Of a stretch of 64,000 nucleotides of DNA, positions 33,549 through 41,240 are shown piece by piece. The DNA is taken from contig CAYRHN010000003.1 in the NCBI GenBank assembly GCA_964424115.1, positions 231,403 to 295,402 of the forward strand. Direction: 5' to 3'. A program made the translations under genes and the position numbers. Each line of letters begins with the position of its first letter. The first letter of the stretch is position 1. The notes below the pieces were generated by a model. That model saw only the letters and a list, made by a program, of their open reading frames with translations. It was not told the DNA's origin and made no database searches. Origin of the DNA: CAYRHN01 sp964424115 (GTDB taxonomy: Bacteria; Chloroflexota; Anaerolineae; Anaerolineales; Anaerolineaceae).

Positions 33549-34556
33549 AATATATTGCTTAATTTTAACTTTCTTGTATATAATACCTGTATGAATTAAT
33601 TTTCCTATAGAGGGACACGAAAGGAAATCGCTAGACATTATCATGACAACTCTTTTCACATTTACCAGGAGGTGCAATGGCCAACAAAAATAAAAAGTGC
33701 CCATTTTGTGCAGAGACCATAAAAGCAGAAGCTACAGTCTGCCGTTATTGTGGAAGGGATTTACCGAAACCAGAACTAGATAATAAGATACCAGATCACA
33801 ATAACAGATCCAAAAAGACAAAAACTGTTTTGCTATTAGGGATTATTTCCGTGCTCGTTTTGGTTGGGGCCGGAATTATTTATAAAATTTACAACGACAA
33901 TAACATTATTAATTATCAATTTACCCCTACAGCAAATTATCAAGAAACGGTTTCAAGTATAGTTGAATCCACGGCAACAGCAGAAACGCAATTAACGGCA
34001 ACTGCACTATCTAATTTCCAGTCAACCGCAACGGCAGAGGCAGAGGCTACTATTAATGCAATTCCGACGGCGTTACCTTATACAGCCACTTCTGTAAATC
34101 GAAAAATTACTGTCTCCGGATGCTGTGAGTTAATTGTGACTCGAGTTGTTTTTAGTAGTGTAGTTAAGCCGCCTAATCCAGGTAGCTTCTATTCGTATTA
34201 TGAAACAAAATCCTTCGACACAACATATCTAGATGTAGTAGTTCAAATCAAGAACTTAAAATCCACTGGGAAAGCAGCTGATGAATTTGCTAATGTAACC
34301 ATTTTATTTGACGGTCAATACGAATATAATGCTTATCCGGTACTTGAAACAGCTGATGGGTCAGACTTTACTTATGCCAATATATATAGTATCGATCCAT
34401 TACTTACAAGTAAAGTGCATTTCTTAACCGAAGTTCCCAAAAAGGTTGAGACGAGCCCTAAATCGTTGGTTATTATCATTAAAGCAGGCAAAGAGGAATA
34501 TCGAATCTTTTATCGGTAAAACATACAGGATTTTCTAATTTTGACAATTATCGTGC
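33521..34556. other. AT-rich islet replacing the middle of a gene
   Basis: About 1 kb of strikingly AT-rich DNA between GC-rich remnants of one broken gene. It carries a single protein gene (33677-34519) with its own promoter (TATAAT 33579-33584). An inverted repeat AATATC-ATTAC-GATATT lies at its left edge (33528-33544). No transposase, terminal inverted repeats or target duplication were seen, so I do not call it an insertion sequence. Confidence 0.65.
33677..34519 (+). CDS. Zinc-ribbon membrane protein
   Basis: 280 residues, strong AGGAGG four bases before ATG 33677. N-terminal zinc ribbon with CPFC and CRYC pairs (about residues 8-26), a membrane helix (about 49-68), a Thr/Ala linker (STATAETQLTATALSNFQ) and an extracellular beta-rich domain. 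The linker type is common in Anaerolineae, so the donor may be a low-GC relative. AT-rich codon use sets it apart from every neighbour and indicates horizontal arrival. Function unknown. Confidence 0.83.
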   Translation: MANKNKKCPFCAETIKAEATVCRYCGRDLPKPELDNKIPDHNNRSKKTKTVLLLGIISVLVLVGAGIIYKIYNDNNIINYQFTPTANYQETVSSIVESTATAETQLTATALSNFQSTATAEAEATINAIPTALPYTATSVNRKITVSGCCELIVTRVVFSSVVKPPNPGSFYSYYETKSFDTTYLDVVVQIKNLKSTGKAADEFANVTILFDGQYEYNAYPVLETADGSDFTYANIYSIDPLLTSKVHFLTEVPKKVETSPKSLVIIIKAGKEEYRIFYR

Positions 34557-34703
34557 ATGGCAAAGAGCAGCGTGCCGTCGTATTCCACCCCCACCCCTGC
34601 CGCAGCCGCTCAACCGGCCGGAGGTGCGACGGACTTGGTCTGGATCGTCCTGGTTGTTGCAGCGCTGGTGCTCACCGGCGGGTTCCTCCTGCGCCAGCGC
34701 TGA
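34557..34703 (+). pseudogene. C-terminal membrane anchor remnant of the broken gene
   Basis: 49 codons read STPTPAAAAQPAGG, a single membrane helix (DLVWIVLVVAALVLTGGFLL) and RQR with a stop at 34701. GC-rich composition returns exactly here. A Pro/Ala linker plus one helix and a basic tail is a typical surface anchor, so this is probably the 3' end of the gene begun at 33303. The ATG at 34557 is likely fortuitous. Confidence 0.6.
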
Positions 34704-34724
34704 CCCCCTCCCCTGCCCTGCTTT

Positions 34725-34749
34725 AGCCGGGGGTTTGAAACCCTCGGCT
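34725..34749. repeat. Short hairpin repeat AGCCGGGGG/CCCTCGGCT
   Basis: Same unit as the terminator hairpin at 37289-37314, with the loop core TTGAA shared. The 220 bases from 34704 to 34924 hold nothing else that I can identify except a -10-like TAGAAT at 34909. Confidence 0.5.
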
Positions 34750-34924
34750 ATGATCCAACCGGCCCACAAGTCAAAGTCATTGGGGTTGGTGACTCGTGAA
34801 CGGAGAACAATGGGTGTGAACACCCCGCCAACCGACTCCCCACTCTCTCCTCTCTCCTCTCCACTCCCCGCCCATCCCCCAATTCCGCTCCCCCGGCCCG
34901 ATCCATGCTAGAATCTCCAGCATC

Positions 34925-37303
34925 ATGCCCACCGACAGCGCCCCACAACCGCACATCATCCCGGTCCGCAGCCTGGTGGAATTTGTCCTCCAGGCGGGCG
35001 ACCTGACCCCCGGCGGCTTCCAAAAGCGCGACCGCGCCCAGGCCGGCACGCAGGGCCACAGGCAGGTACAGCGCTCCCGCCCGGAAGGCTACCAGGCCGA
35101 AGTGGAGGTCTCCTACCGGGTGGAGGGTTCCGACCCGCCCGTGGAAGTGCGCGGGCGGATCGACGGCTTATATACCGGCGCAGACCAGGTGATCCTTGAG
35201 GAGATCAAGACCACCACGCTCAGCCTGGAACTGGTCGGCGAGGATCACAATCCGCTGCATTGGGCGCAGGCGCAGTGCTACGCCTATATCTATGCCCGCC
35301 AGCATGACCTGAGCGAGATCAACATCCACCTGACCTATTACCACCTGGACAGCCGCAAAGAAAAAACTTTCGCGCGCCATTTTAGCCTGGCCGAACTGGA
35401 GACCTTTTTCAGCGGGCTGATCACGCCCTACCTGGCCTGGTTCCGCAAGGTGCATGCCTGGCAGGCCGGGCGCGACGAATCCATCCGGCAGCTCAATTTC
35501 CCCTATGCGGAGTACCGCCCGGGCCAGCGCGAAATGGCCGTGGCGGTCTATAAGGCCATCCGGGACAGCCAGCGCCTGTATGTGCAATCGCCCACCGGGG
35601 TGGGCAAGACCATCGCCGCCCTCTTCCCGGCGGTCAAGGCGCTCGGGCAAGGGCTGTCAGCCAAAGTTTTTTACCTGACCGCCAAGACGCCCGGGCGCCT
35701 GGTGGCGGAAAAGGCGCTGGAAGACATGCGCCAGGCGGGATTGCAGTTGAAGAGCGTGACCCTGACCGCCAAGGAGAAGATCTGTTTTTGCCCGCCCGCG
35801 GTGTGCGACCCGGAAAGGTGCGAATATGCCCGCGATTATTTCGGCAAGGCCAAACGGGCGCTGGAGGAACTCGACCGGCAGCAGGCCTTCACCCGCCCGC
35901 TGATCGAGGAGATCGCCCGCCAGTACCGGCTCTGCCCCTTCGAGTTCTCGCTCGACCTGGCTTTGTGGGTCGATTGCATCATCTGTGATTACAACTACGT
36001 CTTCGATCCGCGCGTCTATCTGCACCGCTTTTTTGATCTCGTCGACGAGGATTACATCTTCCTCATCGATGAAGCGCACAACCTGCCCGACCGCGCCCGG
36101 GAGATGTATTCAGCCGAACTGGATAAGAAGACGGTGCTGGAACTGCAGCGCTTATTGAAGCCGCACCTTCCGGCGCTGGCCAAAGAGCTGAGCGCGATCA
36201 ATAAGATCTTCCTGGAGGTCCGCAAGGCCTGCCAGGCGCAGGGCAAGCCCGCCCTGGTGGAACACGAGCTGCCCGAAAAACTGCTCAAGGCTGTGCGCAA
36301 GTTCAGCCAGGTAGCGGAAGACTGGTTGGCCTTGAACCAGGCAGCCGAGTTCAGGCAGGAGCTGCTGGATTTTTATTTCCTGTGCAGCAATTACCTGCGC
36401 ACGGCCGAGTATTTTGGCGATTTCTACGTGTCCTACTTCGAGCGGCAGGGGCAGGCCGGGCTCAAAGCCAAATTGTTCTGCCTGGACCCGGCGCCCATGC
36501 TGGCTGGCCCGCTGGAGCGCAGCCGCTCGACGGTCTTCTTCTCAGCCAGCCTGCTGCCGATGGATTACTTCATGCAGCTCCTCACCGGCGCGGAGGACCA
36601 TCCGAAACGCGTCTTCCAATCCCCGTTCCCCACCGAGAACGTCTGCCTGCTGCTCCACGACCAGATCGCCACCAAATACACCCGCCGGGCCGATTCTTAC
36701 GCCGCCATCGCCGAGGCCATTGAGAGCATCTGCGGCACCCGCGCCGGCAATTACCTGGTCTTTTTCCCTTCCTATGCTTATTTGTCGGCGGTGCTGGAAC
36801 TGCTGCGCGAAAGGCTGCCGGAAAGCCAGCTCCTGGTTCAGGACCGCGCCATGACCGAGGAAGAACGCGAAGCCTTTCTGGCCCATTTTTCGGCCGGCAG
36901 CCAGGAGACGCTGGTCGGCCTGGCGGTCATGGGGGGCATCTTTGGCGAAGGGATCGACCTGGTGGGCGACCGGCTGATCGGCGCGGTGGTGGTGGGTGTG
37001 GGCGTACCGCAGGTGGGATTGGAAAGAGACCTGATCAAAGAATATTTTGACCGCCTGTCCGGCAATGGTTTTGCCTACGCGTACCAGTACCCGGGCTTCA
37101 ACCGCGTCTTGCAGGCCACCGGGCGGGTGATCCGCACCGAGACCGATCGCGGGGTCATCGCCCTCATCGATGAACGCTTTGCCCATGCCCGTTACCGCCA
37201 TTTGTTCCCCTCCCACTGGCGGGGCTTCCAGATTGTACGAAGCACAGACGAGATCCGGGAAAAATTGACCCGCTTCTGGTCAAAAGAACAGCCGGGGGCT
37301 TGA
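34925..37303 (+). CDS. Nuclease-helicase fusion of the DinG/XPD (Rad3) family
   Basis: 792 residues. The N-terminal PD-(D/E)XK domain carries RGRIDGLY (Asp80) and ILEEIKTTT (Glu93, Lys95). The superfamily 2 helicase follows: Walker A SPTGVGKT (222-229), a cysteine group for an iron-sulfur cluster (candidates 287, 289, 294, 299, 337), DEAH box LIDEAHNL (380-387), and C-terminal motifs GGIFGEGIDL and QATGRVIRTETDRGVI. It would unwind DNA 5' to 3' and possibly cleave it, in repair. TAGAAT lies ten bases before ATG 34925. Not a plain DinG, because of the appended nuclease. Confidence 0.92.
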   Translation: MPTDSAPQPHIIPVRSLVEFVLQAGDLTPGGFQKRDRAQAGTQGHRQVQRSRPEGYQAEVEVSYRVEGSDPPVEVRGRIDGLYTGADQVILEEIKTTTLSLELVGEDHNPLHWAQAQCYAYIYARQHDLSEINIHLTYYHLDSRKEKTFARHFSLAELETFFSGLITPYLAWFRKVHAWQAGRDESIRQLNFPYAEYRPGQREMAVAVYKAIRDSQRLYVQSPTGVGKTIAALFPAVKALGQGLSAKVFYLTAKTPGRLVAEKALEDMRQAGLQLKSVTLTAKEKICFCPPAVCDPERCEYARDYFGKAKRALEELDRQQAFTRPLIEEIARQYRLCPFEFSLDLALWVDCIICDYNYVFDPRVYLHRFFDLVDEDYIFLIDEAHNLPDRAREMYSAELDKKTVLELQRLLKPHLPALAKELSAINKIFLEVRKACQAQGKPALVEHELPEKLLKAVRKFSQVAEDWLALNQAAEFRQELLDFYFLCSNYLRTAEYFGDFYVSYFERQGQAGLKAKLFCLDPAPMLAGPLERSRSTVFFSASLLPMDYFMQLLTGAEDHPKRVFQSPFPTENVCLLLHDQIATKYTRRADSYAAIAEAIESICGTRAGNYLVFFPSYAYLSAVLELLRERLPESQLLVQDRAMTEEEREAFLAHFSAGSQETLVGLAVMGGIFGEGIDLVGDRLIGAVVVGVGVPQVGLERDLIKEYFDRLSGNGFAYAYQYPGFNRVLQATGRVIRTETDRGVIALIDERFAHARYRHLFPSHWRGFQIVRSTDEIREKLTRFWSKEQPGA

Positions 37304-37314
37304 ACCCCCGGCTG
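37289..37314. terminator. Bidirectional hairpin terminator
   Basis: CAGCCGGGGG (37289-37298), loop CTTGAA, CCCCCGGCTG (37305-37314), followed by ATTTTC. The helicase stop codon lies in the loop. It separates two convergent genes. Confidence 0.75.
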
Positions 37315-37319
37315 ATTTT

Positions 37320-39590
37320 CTAGTGAGAGACCGCCATTCCCAACAGGTATCCCCCTACCCCATCGATGCGGTAGGCCGCGCAGCTGGCGGGGTCGATCAG
37401 CACCAAGCTGTAGGAACCACCGCCGCCCACCAGCCCCACCCCCAGCCATTGCCCCGACCAGAACAACCCGCTGATCGCCTCAAAGTCCGGGCTGCCGGAG
37501 ATGTCCAGCAGCAGGTGCGGAGCAGCGCCGCCGTCTTGCAGGTCGGCCAGCAGCACGCTGTTCAGCTCCCCGTCGCGGTAGGCGACCCGCCTACCGTCCG
37601 TGGAGAGCGCAGCCGCGGGCGCTTTGCGCGAGGCATCTGCCAGCACGAACAGGTTCTCAGCCGCCCCGCTGGCCGCGTCGATCCTGCGCAACATCCACGT
37701 CCCGCCGCTCAGGTCGGGCTGCAGCACATACAGGGATCCGCTTTCTGGCGACCAGCCCACCACGGCCTCGTGCGCCGCGCTGGAAAGCTGGCGCGGGGCT
37801 GCCCCCCCGGTTACATCGGCTGTGTAGATGCCGTTCGCCCCGTCCACATAGGCCAGTTGCGAGCCGTCCGGCGACCAGGCGGTGTTGTACCCGCCCGGGC
37901 CTTGCAGGGACGTTGTTGGCTGCATCCCCACATCCACGATCTGTATCCCGCCCTCGCCGGAATAGGCGATCCGTTTGCCGTCCGGCGAGAGCGCGGCCCG
38001 GTTGGCCTGGGAAGGCAGGGTCAGCAGGGATTGCAAAGTAGCCATATCTTGCAGCGTGACCACGTTCTTGTCCGGGTCGTAGGCCAGCACAGAGCCGGAC
38101 AGCCCTTCCGGCAGCCCCGCCAACGTGGGCAGGCTGTTGGCGTCCGCGCAAACTTGCGCCGCGGCGGCCGGGGTGACCGCGCTGCTGCGCGAGGGGTGCG
38201 GCGCCTGCGGAGACCACTGCGCCGTCCAGATGTAGGGATCGCTGCTCACCTTCAGGCCGGACAGGCGCACGGTCAGCTTGCCGGTCGGCAGTTGCTGGAA
38301 GATCATGTCATTGGTGAAGCTGTCGCCGCCGTAGCCGCCGCCCCCGCCCACCGCTTTGGCGCCGACGATCTCCACGTTGACCGACTGGATGCCGTTCGCG
38401 TTGGAGAAGACGAAGGTGTAGCCGTCGCAGCCGCCGGTCGCCGATATGCGGCTGCCGGTGCAGCTGATCGAGATCAGGCGCAGGGTGTGCCCGGAAAGCT
38501 GGATATCGCGCTCCAGCCGCCATTCCTGCCCGGCCTGCGGGTTCGCGCCCGCGTCGAACTCGAACTCGGCCGTCTCGGGCGGCTGGGCGGCGGAGATGTA
38601 CACGCCGGGGAAGCTCAACGTCAGCGGGTAGGTCACCCCGGCATCCTTAATTTGATATGCCCAGGAGAACTCCCCTCGCCCCATACTGCCCTCTTCGATC
38701 ACCGGCAGCTCGATATCTGTCACCAGGTCGTAAAGCACGCGCTTTCCCGCCGCGTCGCTGATCTGCGGCATGTTGGTCACCTCCACCCAACTGCCTTCGG
38801 CCACCTGCGGGCGGAACGTGCCGATCAGGATATACCCATTCTCCGTCTCGATGTACTTTTCCACACCGGCCAGCACCTCGGCCGGCTGCGCCGGGGTGGG
38901 CTGGGCCTGCGTGGCAGATGCCGTCGCGGTCGGCTGCGCTGTGGCCGTCTCCACCACGTCCACCACCGGCATCACCGTCAGGTCCGGCGGGGCAGGCACA
39001 AAGCGTAGTTCAAAGCGCCAGTCCTCCGGCGCCTTGCCGGGCAGCGTGTTGGCAATGCACGGGATCACGAACGTGGCGTGATCGACCTGCGCCGGGATCG
39101 GATCGGCCTCGGTGAGCTGCGCACCGTCCGGCAGCACAATATAAGGGCGCGTGAGACACCCCAAAACATCTTCGCGCTGCGGGTAAGCCTCCGCGGGCAC
39201 GCCGAAGACGCTGAACTTCACCTGCGTGCGCTCGGAGGTCAGCAGGGCTTCTTCCACCGTGATCGTCACCCCCTCGCGGGTCTGGCTGAGGGGTGCTTCC
39301 AGTACGCGCAGCGGGGCGGACGTTTCCACCAATCCGCTGCCGGGGATGTAGCCAAGCAGGCGTTGGAACGCCTCCACCACGCCGGGGATGCTGAGCAGAA
39401 AAGCCGTCAGCGCCACGGTGATCGCCGCCACGATGGCGGCCCATTTCAGTTTTGTGTTCATCGTAGGTTTCCTTTGTGTGGGCTGCGATCGCTGCACGCG
39501 CGCCATTACACCCGGCAGCAGGTCAAGCTCTTCCGGGAGATTTTCCCGGGCCACGCCGTCCAAAACCTGCGCGATCTTTTTATCGTTCAT
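37320..39590 (-). CDS. Membrane anti-sigma-like protein with extracellular propeller
   Basis: 756 residues. A short cytoplasmic N-terminus (about 1-47), one membrane helix (WAAIVAAITVALTAFLLSIP), a DUF4179-like extracellular region (VTITVEEALLTSERTQVKFS), a Thr/Ala/Pro linker, a second beta-rich domain, and a C-terminal WD40/TolB-like propeller (ALSPDGKRIAYSGEGGIQIV, AWSPDGSQLAYVD). The gene overlaps the ECF sigma factor gene by 11 bases, so it most likely holds that sigma factor inactive. No zinc-binding HxxxCxxC anti-sigma motif is visible. Confidence 0.82.
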   Translation of the reverse strand: MNDKKIAQVLDGVARENLPEELDLLPGVMARVQRSQPTQRKPTMNTKLKWAAIVAAITVALTAFLLSIPGVVEAFQRLLGYIPGSGLVETSAPLRVLEAPLSQTREGVTITVEEALLTSERTQVKFSVFGVPAEAYPQREDVLGCLTRPYIVLPDGAQLTEADPIPAQVDHATFVIPCIANTLPGKAPEDWRFELRFVPAPPDLTVMPVVDVVETATAQPTATASATQAQPTPAQPAEVLAGVEKYIETENGYILIGTFRPQVAEGSWVEVTNMPQISDAAGKRVLYDLVTDIELPVIEEGSMGRGEFSWAYQIKDAGVTYPLTLSFPGVYISAAQPPETAEFEFDAGANPQAGQEWRLERDIQLSGHTLRLISISCTGSRISATGGCDGYTFVFSNANGIQSVNVEIVGAKAVGGGGGYGGDSFTNDMIFQQLPTGKLTVRLSGLKVSSDPYIWTAQWSPQAPHPSRSSAVTPAAAAQVCADANSLPTLAGLPEGLSGSVLAYDPDKNVVTLQDMATLQSLLTLPSQANRAALSPDGKRIAYSGEGGIQIVDVGMQPTTSLQGPGGYNTAWSPDGSQLAYVDGANGIYTADVTGGAAPRQLSSAAHEAVVGWSPESGSLYVLQPDLSGGTWMLRRIDAASGAAENLFVLADASRKAPAAALSTDGRRVAYRDGELNSVLLADLQDGGAAPHLLLDISGSPDFEAISGLFWSGQWLGVGLVGGGGSYSLVLIDPASCAAYRIDGVGGYLLGMAVSH

Positions 39591-40164
39591 CGCCCAATCC
39601 CTTTCTCACCGAACCCAGCAGCCCGCGCAACCGCGCCCGGGCCGCGTTCAACAGCCACTTCACCGTTCCGGGGGCCGCCCCCAATGCCGCGGACATTTCT
39701 TGCTCGCTCATTTCCAGGTAATAGCGCTGTACCACCGCGGCGCGCTGGCGCGGGGAAAGCTCCCCCAGCGCCTGGAAGATGGCGCGCCGCATCCCGGCCA
39801 GTTCCGCCTGTTCTTCCACGCTGGTTGCCCCGCGCAGCAGTTCCACTAGGCGCGCCTCGGCCCCCTCTTCCTCGGGGAGCGCCTGCCAGCGCGCGGTCTT
39901 TTCCAGCGCGTTCAGCGCAGCATGCACCACGCTGCTCATCAGGTAAGGTTCAAAAGGCCGCCGCGGGTCGTAGTGCCGGATGCGTTTTTCCAGCAGCAGG
40001 CGTGCAAAGACATCCTGCGCCACATCCTCCGCCAGCGCCTCGTCATGGGTGATCAAAAATGCCGTTTGGACAGCCTTGCGTTGGTAGCGGGCCACCAGAA
40101 ATTCCAACCCGCCGGCGTCGCCGCCGGATACCCGGCGCAGCGCCTCTTGTTCGTGTTCATCCAT
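39580..40164 (-). CDS. ECF-type RNA polymerase sigma factor
   Basis: 194 residues. Region 2 (FLVARYQRKAVQTAFLITHD, EDVAQDVFARLLLE) binds core polymerase and the -10; region 4 (LGELSPRQRAAVVQRYYLEM, GAAPGTVKWLLNAARARLRG) contacts the -35. Cotranscribed with, and overlapping, the membrane protein gene downstream that probably controls it. The signal would be perceived outside the cell by the long extracellular part of that protein. Confidence 0.93.
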   Translation of the reverse strand: MDEHEQEALRRVSGGDAGGLEFLVARYQRKAVQTAFLITHDEALAEDVAQDVFARLLLEKRIRHYDPRRPFEPYLMSSVVHAALNALEKTARWQALPEEEGAEARLVELLRGATSVEEQAELAGMRRAIFQALGELSPRQRAAVVQRYYLEMSEQEMSAALGAAPGTVKWLLNAARARLRGLLGSVRKGLGDER

Positions 40165-40227
40165 CGTTTGTGGGCCTCACATATACTATACAGGATGATA
40201 CCCGAAAAGGTTGGAAAATTACTCCTA

Positions 40228-40236
40228 TGCTATAAT
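40228..40236 (+). promoter_or_regulatory. Extended -10 promoter
   Basis: TGCTATAAT, 36 bases before ATG 40272. Confidence 0.65.
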
Positions 40237-40271
40237 TCTTTCGTCCCTTATCCAGAGGAAGAGGAAAAAGT

Positions 40272-41147
40272 ATGTCGGGTCCCTTTGCCAGGCGTGACCA
40301 ACACCCATACCCGGTCGACAGCGTGTCAGGCTTGCCCCCTGATCTGCGCAAGCTGGCTGAACAAGCTCTAGAACCAGCGGAGCCGGTGGAGACGATCTTC
40401 GTCATTCCACCCCAAACCATGCCCAGGAGCATGGATGGGCGGGGAGGAATGCACACCCTGCCGGCACAGGCCTTGATCTTCACCGCCCACCGCATCGTCC
40501 ACCTGCAGGCAGCCGAAATCGAAGGAATGGCGGGGCGGGCTGCCTGCCTGAGCATCGACCGGCTGTTCTACGTGCGGCTGACCATGATCCTGCTCTACGG
40601 CCGGTTGGAATTCTACGGCGTCGAAGGGGAGGCACTGAAATGCATCGCAGTGGAATATAACATCGTCGCCCATGAACTGCTGCAACCCTCCCTGCACCAG
40701 TTCCTTAACCGGGCCTGGGGAAAGGCCTCCAACAGACAGGACCGCACCGAGGCCCTGTTGAAAGATCTGGGAAAGCAGTCCTTCAAATTTCAAAATGGGC
40801 TGCGGCATTACGGGCTGCTGCCCGGCGCAAGCCTGCTGGGGTTTGCCTTTCAACCCCGCATCACCCGGCGCATCCTGAACCTCTTCGAGCGCATCCTCAC
40901 CCCGGCGGCCCTGCTGGCCTTCACCGAAAACGAACTGGTCGTCATTGAAGAGGGGCGGACCACCCCCACCTCCTACGGCTGGTTCATCACCTTCTGCCCG
41001 CGCGGGCATCTTGCAGCAATGGAAGCCGCGGGGGCCGGGGTGCTCATCCGCATGCAAAAAGGCGGCTGCGGCGCCAGCCATGCGGTGAGCCTGGACAGCG
41101 GTTCGGCTCAGGCCTGGCTTGCCTTGTGGAAGGACCTGGCCGGTTAG
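40272..41147 (+). CDS. Protein of unknown function
   Basis: 291 residues; AGAGGAAGAGGAAAAAGT precedes ATG 40272. No signal peptide or membrane helix. Two segments, ALIFTAHRIVHLQAAEIEG and LLAFTENELVVIEEGRTTPT, look like the strand pairs of bacterial PH-like domains, so it may carry two such domains; this is weak. A cysteine-rich turn (QKGGCGASHAVSL) is near the end. Own promoter at 40228; unlinked in function to the neighbouring sigma genes as far as can be seen. Confidence 0.7.
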   Translation: MSGPFARRDQHPYPVDSVSGLPPDLRKLAEQALEPAEPVETIFVIPPQTMPRSMDGRGGMHTLPAQALIFTAHRIVHLQAAEIEGMAGRAACLSIDRLFYVRLTMILLYGRLEFYGVEGEALKCIAVEYNIVAHELLQPSLHQFLNRAWGKASNRQDRTEALLKDLGKQSFKFQNGLRHYGLLPGASLLGFAFQPRITRRILNLFERILTPAALLAFTENELVVIEEGRTTPTSYGWFITFCPRGHLAAMEAAGAGVLIRMQKGGCGASHAVSLDSGSAQAWLALWKDLAG

Positions 41148-41193
41148 GCCGCGCGCTTACAACGGGACGCTGGGGGCCGGTTGTTTACCCTTA

Positions 41194-41202
41194 TGCTATA
41201 AT
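41194..41202 (+). promoter_or_regulatory. Extended -10 promoter
   Basis: TGCTATAAT, 39 bases before ATG 41241. Confidence 0.65.
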
Positions 41203-41240
41203 AAATTTATCCAATTGATCTTATGGGAAAGGAATCGAAT

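Noticed and set aside
33521..34556. Insertion sequence or integron cassette
   Set aside because: No transposase or integrase, no terminal inverted repeats, no target duplication and no attC-like site could be found at either edge.
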